Positions 1 to 5,892 are shown, counted from the stretch's first letter. The stretch is DNA of 6,359 bases from Nitrososphaeria archaeon (GCA_021324715.1 JAJPIN010000192.1:1-6359); one strand, 5' to 3'. A program made the numbers and translations. Notes: generated by a model not told the origin, from the sequence alone.

Positions 1-118
1 AGTCTCCGTATGCGCCATACCATGAATTTTTATATTTTTCCCATAAAAACATCTGGCCACTATTGATACTAATTTCGGGATTAAATTTAGAATCTAAAAT
101 CATTCGTTTGTTATTCAT
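1..118 (-). CDS. 8-oxoguanine DNA glycosylase, N-terminal fragment (runs off window)
   Basis: Only the first 39 codons are inside the window; the frame is open to base 1. The visible protein begins MNNKRMILDSKF and contains SGQMFLW (residues 20-26), then WYGAYGD (33-39). The pattern SGQxFxW followed shortly by W-x-G is the signature of the N-terminal domain of OGG1/AlkA-like 8-oxoguanine glycosylases (human OGG1 has SGQSFRW). Known role of the family: base-excision repair, removing 8-oxoG opposite C and usually nicking by beta-elimination; the catalytic helix-hairpin-helix and Lys/Asp lie outside the window. Leu25 sits where human OGG1 has Arg46. ATG at 118 is the first in-frame start after a stop at 133-131; Met6 (103-101) is a possible alternative. 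It starts 4 bases after the stop of the zinc-ribbon gene, so the two are probably co-transcribed. No Shine-Dalgarno is evident. The family call is fairly secure despite the short fragment. Confidence 0.72.
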   Translation of the reverse strand, partial: MNNKRMILDSKFNPEISINSGQMFLWEKYKNSWYGAYGD

Positions 119-122
119 GAAA

Positions 123-329
123 TTATTTACTTATCTTTAATAACTCTCTTGTTTTTTCCAAGTCCGTTTCCAGTGCTTCGATTATTTTAGGAATTTCTTT
201 TATACAACAATCCAAGCAAATACTTTGTAATGATAAGGGGTAGGTAAAATATTTTTCTTGCAATATGATTTCCTTCTTGCACACTATGCATTTTCTTGTT
301 TTATACGGATCGGTATTCTTTATTATCAT
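123..329 (-). CDS. Small CxxC/CxxC zinc-ribbon protein of unknown function
   Basis: A 68-residue protein with two cysteine pairs, C14-x-x-C17 and C38-x-x-C41 (C42 follows directly), separated by about 20 residues: the layout of a treble-clef or zinc-ribbon knuckle pair binding one zinc. The C-terminal third (residues 43-68) is charged and predicted helical, with regular Ile/Leu spacing that could form a short coiled coil or dimer helix. There is no signal peptide or membrane segment, so it should be cytosolic. I do not recognise a named family. The start is fixed: an in-frame TAA directly precedes the ATG. The stop is 4 bases before the glycosylase start, so the pair is likely one transcript; a role linked to DNA repair or its regulation is inference from context only. 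Zinc binding is inferred from cysteine spacing. Confidence 0.75.
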   Translation of the reverse strand: MIIKNTDPYKTRKCIVCKKEIILQEKYFTYPLSLQSICLDCCIKEIPKIIEALETDLEKTRELLKISK

Positions 330-361
330 TTAGAAATCATCACATTACTGAAAGACTACAT

Positions 362-380
362 GTATTAAAATATATTATAC
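362..380 (-). promoter_or_regulatory. Candidate archaeal promoter of the zinc-ribbon/glycosylase pair
   Basis: In the 66 bp between the GH5 stop and the zinc-ribbon start, the minus strand reads GTATAATATATTTTAATAC, a strong run of TATA-like sequence. With normal archaeal spacing (about 26 bp from the TATA centre to the start of transcription), initiation would fall near 344-350, giving a leader of roughly 15-20 nt. No Shine-Dalgarno-like purine stretch precedes the ATG. The region is very AT-rich, so the exact box position is uncertain. Confidence 0.4.
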
Positions 381-395
381 TTAATCATAATTTTA

Positions 396-1622
396 CTAGC
401 CAGTCTTATTACCATAATTACTTTCCAACGCAATTTGTAATTGTTTAAAATATTTAGTGGTAATCAAATCTCCCTTGTCACCTATCGAAATTAAATTAAA
501 GTTTGGAGTTTGTTGTGTAATATAGTCCCACTTCCAGTACGCTAATCCCCAAATGCCAAGATCCTTAAAAGTTTTAACAAAAAGATTGGCCTCCTCTTGA
601 TTTATGTCACTTTGAAAAGGATTTATCTGATAAACTGCGTTCCCTTCTTCATTAATTGTCTGCTCTCTTAGGACATTGTTCCATTCTCCTATGTACAAAG
701 GTACTCCTGTGATATTTGAAGCCTTAAGAAAAGTATTCAATCTCTGTTGTTGATATGCACCTGTGGGCAGCCCATAGATGCTTATTTTAAAAACTACATT
801 TGTACTGTTTTGCGGCTTCATTTTGGCCAAGTTTTCTGCTGTCAAGTTTATAGGGCTCCTTAGATCAACAGGAATATTCATACTGTAAGCAAGTACTTTG
901 TTGGTATATTTCCTCAATTCATTAACCATAAATGTATTATACTTGCCAATTTTTTCCCATTGATCGACATTGTGAACCTGAGGTTCGCTGAGGATTTCGT
1001 AACCCAATGTACTGTGATGTTTGTCTAGAGTATCAATTATTTTTTTGAAGAAGTCGACTTGTAGAGTCCATCCGTCGGTACCGTTAACGTCCTTTACAGA
1101 TCGATTCCACCAATCTGTCCACCATACTTTTGCAGGTGTATATTTAGGTCCACCTCCCTGCCCAGGAGGATAGGCTGGGTTGTTTTGAAAGAGGTATGAA
1201 GGGAAGCCCGTTCCTCTTTGTGGATTGAACCATGAAGAGGTATGAAACTGATGGTTATCATAAATTACATTAATGTTGTACTTATCCGCAGCTTGTGCTA
1301 GGGATTGTAATTCAAGCATAAAATTGATAGGGTCTCTTACATAAGATTCCCAATAAAATACAAATCGAACATGGTTCATGCCTGCATTGGAAATCAATTT
1401 AAGGCTATGGTCGAAAAAATTTTCGGGCATCGGAATTGCTGTAGTTCTGCTTTGAGGCATACTAGTATAGTACCCCTTCATATTTACGCCAAAGTATATC
1501 TGATTTGTTCCCAAACCGTGTGAATAAAGTACAAACGAATTAGTTAGCAAAAGGCTGAAAATTACGACCAGTAAAACCAGTTTGGAACTAACAAGGCCCC
1601 TTGTTATACTAATAGGCTGCAT
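396..1622 (-). CDS. Secreted glycoside hydrolase, GH5-like (cellulase superfamily)
   Basis: A 408-residue exported (beta/alpha)8 hydrolase of clan GH-A. Residues 14-33 form a hydrophobic segment after basic residues (R8, K14): a signal peptide or N-terminal anchor. Barrel motifs follow in GH5 order: NHVRF (Arg86) on strand 2, YDNHQFH (His124) on strand 3, YEILSEP with Glu213 as the likely acid/base on strand 4, YIGEWNN with Glu313 as the likely nucleophile on strand 7, and AYWKWDY (Trp363, Trp365) on strand 8. The residue before the acid/base is Ser212, where clan GH-A usually has Asn. A long Gly/Pro/Trp-rich insert (about 125-185, including VWWTDWW) lies between strands 3 and 4 and could form an aromatic sugar platform. 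Six N-x-S/T sequons (N173, N180, N259, N272, N303, N405) fit an archaeal extracellular glycoprotein. The start is fixed by an in-frame TGA directly before the ATG. The substrate (beta-glucan, mannan or own exopolysaccharide) cannot be told from sequence. It is flanked by housekeeping genes and looks like an accessory, possibly acquired, gene. Confidence 0.85.
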   Translation of the reverse strand: MQPISITRGLVSSKLVLLVVIFSLLLTNSFVLYSHGLGTNQIYFGVNMKGYYTSMPQSRTTAIPMPENFFDHSLKLISNAGMNHVRFVFYWESYVRDPINFMLELQSLAQAADKYNINVIYDNHQFHTSSWFNPQRGTGFPSYLFQNNPAYPPGQGGGPKYTPAKVWWTDWWNRSVKDVNGTDGWTLQVDFFKKIIDTLDKHHSTLGYEILSEPQVHNVDQWEKIGKYNTFMVNELRKYTNKVLAYSMNIPVDLRSPINLTAENLAKMKPQNSTNVVFKISIYGLPTGAYQQQRLNTFLKASNITGVPLYIGEWNNVLREQTINEEGNAVYQINPFQSDINQEEANLFVKTFKDLGIWGLAYWKWDYITQQTPNFNLISIGDKGDLITTKYFKQLQIALESNYGNKTG

Positions 1623-1644
1623 TCAGTTTAGGATAAATATTAAC

Positions 1645-1660
1645 ATTATAAAATAGTTTC
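1645..1660 (-). promoter_or_regulatory. BRE/TATA promoter of the GH5 gene (leaderless mRNA likely)
   Basis: The minus strand reads GAAACTATTTTATAAT: a purine-rich BRE-like GAAAC followed by a TATA-like TATTTTATAAT. Its centre is about 27 bp before the ATG at 1622, the usual distance from TATA to transcription start in archaea. Transcription would then begin at or within a few bases of the start codon, giving a leaderless message. This agrees with the lack of a Shine-Dalgarno sequence and with a stop codon abutting the ATG. Confidence 0.5.
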
Positions 1661-1672
1661 CAGCGTTTTTTT

Positions 1673-1693
1673 AGTACAGTTAGATAAGTACAG
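1673..1693. repeat. Paired 7-bp direct repeat upstream of the GH5 promoter (candidate operator)
   Basis: AGTACAG occurs at 1673-1679 and again at 1687-1693, a centre-to-centre distance of 14 bp. Read on the GH5 (minus) strand this is CTGTACTTA and CTGTACTAA, one mismatch over nine bases. The pair lies about 13-48 bp upstream of the BRE/TATA, where archaeal activators commonly bind. Each unit contains the palindromic core GTAC. A regulator site is inference; two 7-bp copies can arise by chance in AT-rich DNA, though this core is not AT-only. Confidence 0.35.
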
Positions 1694-1715
1694 ATTGACT
1701 AGTTGTTCATATATC

Positions 1716-2978
1716 TCAATTAACTTCTACAATTTGCCCATTATCCGGAGCTATTGCATGAAAGCCATACTTTTCTTCGATTTCGTTGGCAAATTTAATA
1801 CATGACATATCGTCGCCATGAACTGTAAAAACTTCTGGATTCCCTTTGATTTTATTGAGTATTTCAAGTAATTCAGTTCTGCTACTGTGCCCAGAAAATT
1901 CAAAATGATTTATTTCTGCAAGACTTTTCTTTGATTTTCCATCATATGATACGAGTCCTTTCTCAAGCAGGAGACGTCCTGGTGTGCCCTTACCTTGGTA
2001 CGATACTAAAGCTATACCGTTAATAGGATTTTTTGCTATCTCCTGCAAATAAAACATTGCTGTTCCTCCCACAAGCATTCCTGCAGGAGAGATTATTATT
2101 CCTGGCTCTTTTACCAATTGTTTTCTTCTTCTCCATCCTTGAACCCATTCAATTTCTGATATAATTTTTGTAAATACCTCAGGATTTTTTAAAAATGATG
2201 GATTTTTCAACATTATTTCATTAGCTTTTAGTGCCATCCCATCCATAGATATTCTATATTTAAAATTGGAAGCTTTTAAAACCGATGCAATCTCTTGTGC
2301 CCTTTCTACTGAAAACGCCGGTATGAAAAGAGTTCCTCCTCTTTCTACAATGTTATATGCAAATTCAACAAGATTTTTTTCGGATTCCTCTCGTGGGGTC
2401 TGTTCTGTTTGAGAATATGTACTTTCAATTATTAAGATATCAACTTCTGGTAAATCTAAATCTGCAGATCTTAGTATTTTTGAACCTCTAGTATTTATAT
2501 CTCCAGTATAAAAAATGCGTTTACCTTCACTTTCTACGAGTATTGAGGAACCGCCTAGTATATGTCCAGATTCATATAAGGTAATTTGCATATTATTGAA
2601 TGGATATCTTTCTCTATACTGTAAAGTTCTTGAATGATTCATCATACTATGTAAATCCGCATAATCAAACGGCAAATAATATCCAGATATTTTGATCATA
2701 TCTTCAATTAGTAAATTGGAAAGATCGAAGGTGGGATTTGTTCCTAAAACTGATATATTCGAATTGGATAAAAAAAGTGAGGGTATAAAACCAGAATGAT
2801 CTAAATGAGCATGGGTAAGAACAACTGAACTGATATCTTTTGGTCTAACATGAATTGGAAAAACTGGTTCTCTTTTTAAAAGCACCCCATAATCTAACAA
2901 AATATTGGTATTGTTTGATGTTACCAAAAAACCTGAACGTCCAACTTCTTTCCCTGACCCTAATATAGTGATTTTCAT
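1716..2978 (-). CDS. aCPSF2-like beta-CASP metallo-beta-lactamase ribonuclease
   Basis: A 420-residue metallo-beta-lactamase/beta-CASP nuclease. All expected motifs are present: motif 1 Asp29 (LLDYG), motif 2 THAHLDH with His56, His58, Asp60 and His61, motif 3 His139 (ESGHILGG), motif 4 Asp160 (YTGDINTRG), motif A Glu185 (IIESTY), motif B His364 (FSGHSSR) and motif C His387 (VHGD). The beta-CASP insert (about 200-350) contains IPAFSVERAQE, as in archaeal CPSF homologues. The start LGSGKEVGRSG is typical of archaeal aCPSF2, and there are no N-terminal KH domains, which excludes aCPSF1, the termination factor. aRNase J is the alternative. Expected role: zinc-dependent endo- or 5'-to-3' exonuclease in cytosolic mRNA or rRNA processing and decay. 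The start is fixed by an in-frame TAG directly before the ATG; AAGGA about 8 bases upstream could be a weak ribosome site. It is divergent from the adenylate kinase gene, with 108 bp between. Confidence 0.92.
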   Translation of the reverse strand: MKITILGSGKEVGRSGFLVTSNNTNILLDYGVLLKREPVFPIHVRPKDISSVVLTHAHLDHSGFIPSLFLSNSNISVLGTNPTFDLSNLLIEDMIKISGYYLPFDYADLHSMMNHSRTLQYRERYPFNNMQITLYESGHILGGSSILVESEGKRIFYTGDINTRGSKILRSADLDLPEVDILIIESTYSQTEQTPREESEKNLVEFAYNIVERGGTLFIPAFSVERAQEIASVLKASNFKYRISMDGMALKANEIMLKNPSFLKNPEVFTKIISEIEWVQGWRRRKQLVKEPGIIISPAGMLVGGTAMFYLQEIAKNPINGIALVSYQGKGTPGRLLLEKGLVSYDGKSKKSLAEINHFEFSGHSSRTELLEILNKIKGNPEVFTVHGDDMSCIKFANEIEEKYGFHAIAPDNGQIVEVN

Positions 2979-2992
2979 CTAATAATTCCTTG

Positions 2993-3012
2993 TTTATACC
3001 AACGGGTTTTAA
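2993..3012 (-). promoter_or_regulatory. Candidate promoter elements of the aCPSF2-like gene
   Basis: Two TATA-like boxes lie before the ATG at 2978 on the minus strand: TTAAAA at 3012-3007, preceded by the purine-rich GAAAGAC, and TATAAA at 2998-2993. The first is about 32 bp from the start codon and would give a leader of about 6 nt. The second is only about 18 bp away, too close for this ATG unless initiation falls inside the gene. I favour the first. The divergent 108 bp must also hold the kinase promoter. Confidence 0.3.
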
Positions 3013-3056
3013 GTCTTTCACTTCATTTTCTATTACATTATGATGATTAACGACAG

Positions 3057-3066
3057 AATAAATTAG
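3057..3066 (+). promoter_or_regulatory. Candidate TATA-like box of the adenylate kinase gene
   Basis: AATAAATTAG is centred about 26 bp upstream of the TTG start at 3087, the spacing expected for a leaderless archaeal transcript. A second AT-rich stretch, CTATAATTTTT, at 3072-3082 is too close to the start codon to serve it. The box is a weak consensus match, so the call rests mainly on spacing. Confidence 0.28.
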
Positions 3067-3086
3067 AGTAACTATAATTTTTAAGG

Positions 3087-3659
3087 TTGTCGAGAATCAT
3101 CATAACTGGCAATCCGGGAGTTGGAAAACGCACTATCAGCAACATGTTATCAAAAAGATTAGGATTTAAAATCATGAATTTAAATGAATTTGTGATAAAA
3201 AATAAGCTCGTATTTAGAGACAAATCGTTGGGTGTTTACGATGTCTATATAAAAAAGGCTACGGTCATGATTAAAAGGGAATTAAAGAGATACGACGATG
3301 TAATTGTTACAGGACACCTTGCTCCATATTTACTAAGCCCCAGTCAGGCCGATCTCGTAGTAGTATTACGACGTTCCCCTGAATCTCTTTTGAAAACATT
3401 TAAAGAAAGAAAATACACAAATAAGAAAATTAGGGAAAACATCACAGCTGAAATTCTGGGTATAACTTTATACGATAGTATAAAAAAATTCGGCAAGCAA
3501 AAGATCATTGAGTTTGATACTACAATAGATTCTAGCAAACAAATTATCAAACGCTTAATCGAAGCATTAAGTGACGATTCAAAAAGAAGAGTAGGAATTA
3601 TCGATTGGATTCCTACATTAAAGCATCGGGAGGAATTGTTGAAATTAGTATCATATTAG
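3087..3659 (+). CDS. Fap7/AK6-type adenylate kinase (ribosome-biogenesis NMP kinase)
   Basis: A 190-residue P-loop NMP kinase of the AK6/Fap7 (hCINAP) family. The Walker A loop GNPGVGKRT is at residues 8-16 with Lys14. The Walker B-like region is DDVIVTGHLAPYL (70-82), where archaeal members commonly have a SHLA-type motif. LVVVLRRSPE (90-99) and the lid region KERKYTNKKIRENITAEI (106-123) follow, then FDTT (143-146), and the C-terminal IIDWIPTL (171-178) resembles the VDW end of archaeal members. Family role: ATP + AMP to 2 ADP and, in yeast and archaea, an ATPase acting with uS11 (Rps14) in small-subunit maturation. The residue after the Walker A lysine is Arg15, where Thr/Ser normally ligates Mg2+; Thr16 follows. 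TTG is the only upstream start that keeps the P-loop at the extreme N-terminus; an in-frame stop lies at 3075-3077 and there is no earlier ATG or GTG. The gene is divergent from the aCPSF2 gene and 104 bp upstream of the HyuA-like gene. Confidence 0.87.
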   Translation: MSRIIITGNPGVGKRTISNMLSKRLGFKIMNLNEFVIKNKLVFRDKSLGVYDVYIKKATVMIKRELKRYDDVIVTGHLAPYLLSPSQADLVVVLRRSPESLLKTFKERKYTNKKIRENITAEILGITLYDSIKKFGKQKIIEFDTTIDSSKQIIKRLIEALSDDSKRRVGIIDWIPTLKHREELLKLVSY

Positions 3660-3718
3660 AAGCGCCTTATTGTCGTTCTGTTTCAATTTCAAACCTTTAA
3701 TACACTAAAATTTAACAG

Positions 3719-3731
3719 GATTTAAATAATA
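3719..3731 (+). promoter_or_regulatory. Candidate promoter of the HyuA-like gene
   Basis: GATTTAAATAATA, preceded by AACAG, lies in the 104-bp gap after the kinase gene. Its centre is about 38 bp before the ATG at 3764, so transcription would begin near 3750 and leave a leader of about 13 nt. A separate promoter suggests hyuA is not simply carried on the kinase message. The upstream part of the gap (3664-3700) is T-rich (GTTCTGTTTCAATTTC) and could help terminate the kinase transcript. Confidence 0.38.
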
Positions 3732-3763
3732 AGGCATTATGAGAAAAATATCTTACGGTTTTA

Positions 3764-5884
3764 ATGATGAGTAGAGTGAGAATTGGTGTTGATGTTGGAG
3801 GGACATTTACCAAATCAGTAGCAATAGATATGAATACTGGTAAGATAATTGGAAAGGTCACAGTCCCTACTTCTCATTTCTCAGAAGAGGGAGTATCAGC
3901 TGGTATTGTAGAGTCATTAATCAAACTCATACGCAGGGAAAATATTTCCGAATCAGATATTGAATTGATCTCTCACAGCACAACGCAGGCTGTTAATGCG
4001 TTATTAGAGGGAGACACTACAAAGGTCGGAATTATTGGAATGGGAGTAAATTTGGAAAAAAGTGATATTGTGAAAAGAACAAACTTAGGTAACGTCAAAT
4101 TAGGACCTAATAAATATATGGAAACGTGTTATAGATTTTTAGATACTTCAAAATTCTTAGACAAGGAAGAAATTCTTCAAATAATAAAAGAATTGAAGGA
4201 AGAGGGAGCAAAAGTTATCATAGTTAGTGAAGCGTACGGTGTAGACGATCCTAGTAATGAGTTATATGTAATGGAAAGATCAGACCTACCTGCTACTGCA
4301 GGACATGAACTGACTGGAATATACGGTCTTGAAATAAGAACACTTACTGCTGCAATAAACGCAAGTATATTATTAAAGGCTATTGGCACAGCAAAATATG
4401 TTGAAAAAGCGGTACGGCAACAAAAAATCTCTGCTCCAATTACAATAATGAAGGGTGATGGGGGTGTTACCGACTTGAATACTTTTAAAACCAAACCGAT
4501 CCTGACTGTACTTTCAGGGCCTGCGGCAAGCGTCGCGGGGGCTCTGCTACATTTAAGAATACTCAATGGTATTTTTATAGAAGTTGGAGGTACCTCAACA
4601 AATATTTGTATTATAAAAAATGGTAAACCAGAGGTCAAATATGTTACAATTATGGATCATCCAACGTGTATAAAATCACTAGATGTCAGAGTAGTCGGAA
4701 TTGCTGGTGGTTCTCTGGTACGGTGGTCCGGTAAAAAGATAACTGATGTGGGACCCAGATCTGCCCATATTTCGGGTTTGAAATATTCATGTTTTGCTGA
4801 ACCTCAAGATTTAGAGGGAGGCCAAATAGTAACGTTTATGCCCAAAAAAGGAGATCCAATTGATTATATAGGAATAGAAGTCGGTGCTGGCAAACGGTTT
4901 GCTATAACTACTACATGTGCCGCTAATGCTTTAGGACGTATCCCCGGTAACGATTATGCAAAAGGTAATCAAAAATCTGCACAGCTAGCGTTATCAATTT
5001 TGGGAAAGAGACTGGGTATGGATATGGAAGAAATTGCGAGTAAGATTCTTGAAATTTCAACCACAAAGATACTGCAGACAATAAGAACTCTAATGAGAGA
5101 ATATAGGTTAAAAGATGAAAAATTTGTGTTAATAGGAGGTGGAGGAGGTGCATCCGTTCTTGTTCCAATGCTCGCCGCCAAATTGAATTGTCAATATAGA
5201 ATTGCTAATAATTCAGAAGTGATCTCATCTATAGGAGTTTGTACGGCGTCAATTCGGGAAGAAAGGGAAAAGATAATAAATAATCCTAGTCCCGATGAAA
5301 TATCATCCTTTATTCAGGAAGTTGAAAAAATTGCGATTTCAAAGGGAGCTCTTCCTGAATCAATTTCTACCCAATCTGAATATATAAACGAAAAATCTCT
5401 TTTGCGTGTTACAGTTTATGGTAATATGAATCTAGATGTTGGTTCCAATGATAGAAAGGAAATTGATGATGAGGAGGCTGAAATACTAGCGTGTGAACTA
5501 TTTGGTATCAACGAAGGTGTACAAAGAATATATGATATGAAAGATTATTACATATTTGCATGTGAAATACATAAAAAGAAATTGTTTTTAAAGTCAAAAA
5601 AACAACCTGTGCTAGTCCTTGATAAATATGGTCATGTTAAAATATCTGTTGAAAATGCAGATATATACAGTGGTAGTCCTTTAGAAATGAAGGAAAAAAT
5701 TCAATCATTAATTGATGACCATGGTCTGTCCAAAGATGAACTCGCTCCGCAAATTCATATCGTTGATGGGAAAAGGCTATTGGATTTTTCTGGCTTGTCG
5801 TCCACTGCACATGTTATAAAAGCAGTAACTGAGGAGCTCGATAAAACTGTGAATAATCAAGTTACATTAATTGTAAAAATATAA
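3764..5884 (+). CDS. Hydantoinase/oxoprolinase family protein, stand-alone HyuA-like
   Basis: A 706-residue cytosolic ASKHA-fold protein. The Hydantoinase/oxoprolinase N-terminal region (about 5-185) opens with IGVDVGGTFTK (7-17) and has HSTTQAVNALLEG (71-83). The Hydantoinase A region (about 195-495) has KGDGGV (230-235), LSGPAASVAGA (250-260), EVGGTSTN (273-280), GIAGGS (312-317) and IGGGGGA (457-463). Characterised relatives (5-oxoprolinase, N-methylhydantoinase, acetone carboxylase beta subunit) couple ATP hydrolysis to ring opening or carboxylation, usually with a HyuB-type partner; none is in view. The phosphate motifs deviate: Lys17 for the usual Asp of GGTFTD, and Glu273/Asn280 for the two Asp of DMGGTSTD. 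Residues about 540-706 form a C-terminal region I cannot assign. The start is ATG 3764 or the adjacent ATG 3767; an in-frame stop at 3740-3742 excludes anything longer. The gene is 104 bp after the kinase and convergent with the PRPP synthetase gene. Family assignment is secure; substrate unknown. Confidence 0.88.
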   Translation: MMSRVRIGVDVGGTFTKSVAIDMNTGKIIGKVTVPTSHFSEEGVSAGIVESLIKLIRRENISESDIELISHSTTQAVNALLEGDTTKVGIIGMGVNLEKSDIVKRTNLGNVKLGPNKYMETCYRFLDTSKFLDKEEILQIIKELKEEGAKVIIVSEAYGVDDPSNELYVMERSDLPATAGHELTGIYGLEIRTLTAAINASILLKAIGTAKYVEKAVRQQKISAPITIMKGDGGVTDLNTFKTKPILTVLSGPAASVAGALLHLRILNGIFIEVGGTSTNICIIKNGKPEVKYVTIMDHPTCIKSLDVRVVGIAGGSLVRWSGKKITDVGPRSAHISGLKYSCFAEPQDLEGGQIVTFMPKKGDPIDYIGIEVGAGKRFAITTTCAANALGRIPGNDYAKGNQKSAQLALSILGKRLGMDMEEIASKILEISTTKILQTIRTLMREYRLKDEKFVLIGGGGGASVLVPMLAAKLNCQYRIANNSEVISSIGVCTASIREEREKIINNPSPDEISSFIQEVEKIAISKGALPESISTQSEYINEKSLLRVTVYGNMNLDVGSNDRKEIDDEEAEILACELFGINEGVQRIYDMKDYYIFACEIHKKKLFLKSKKQPVLVLDKYGHVKISVENADIYSGSPLEMKEKIQSLIDDHGLSKDELAPQIHIVDGKRLLDFSGLSSTAHVIKAVTEELDKTVNNQVTLIVKI

Positions 5885-5892
5885 AAATATAA
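5873..5892 (-). terminator. T-rich terminator-like tract for the PRPP synthetase gene
   Basis: On the minus strand, 33 bases past the PRPP synthetase stop, the sequence is TTATATTTTTATATTTTTAC, with two T5 runs and no obvious hairpin. Archaeal RNA polymerase terminates at T-rich tracts with help from the aCPSF1 factor, so this is a plausible end signal. It overlaps the last codons and stop of the convergent HyuA-like gene. No matching T-run is seen on the plus strand just after hyuA. Confidence 0.35.

Noticed and set aside
1623..1715. tRNA or structured RNA gene in the gap between the aCPSF2-like and GH5 genes
   Set aside because: No cloverleaf, no GTTC-type T-loop context and no stable GC stem; the gap is better explained as a promoter with an upstream repeat pair.
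3040..3046. ATGATGA, a perfect box C match, as a possible C/D box sRNA in the divergent gap
   Set aside because: No CTGA box D occurs at suitable distance downstream and no terminal pairing stem is seen; the 7-mer is expected by chance in this AT-rich gap and recurs at the HyuA-like start (3764-3770).
3344..3550. Minus-strand open frame of 68 codons inside the adenylate kinase gene
   Set aside because: It lies wholly inside a well-supported gene on the other strand, has no promoter or family motif, and its hydrophobic, low-complexity composition is typical of antisense translation.
3739..3774. Eleven-codon open frame (ATG at 3739) overlapping the HyuA-like start, as a possible regulatory leader peptide
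   Set aside because: The likely transcription start (about 3750) lies downstream of its ATG, there is no ribosome site, and the peptide has no attenuation-type codon run.
4177..4638. Minus-strand open frame of 153 codons inside the HyuA-like gene
   Set aside because: It is antisense to a region coding conserved HyuA motifs (KGDGGV, LSGPAAS, VGGTST) and resembles no protein family; a shadow frame.
4923..5181. Two overlapping minus-strand open frames inside the HyuA-like gene
   Set aside because: Both are antisense to the conserved IGGGGGA region, giving Pro runs or Leu/His-rich low-complexity peptides, with no independent coding evidence.
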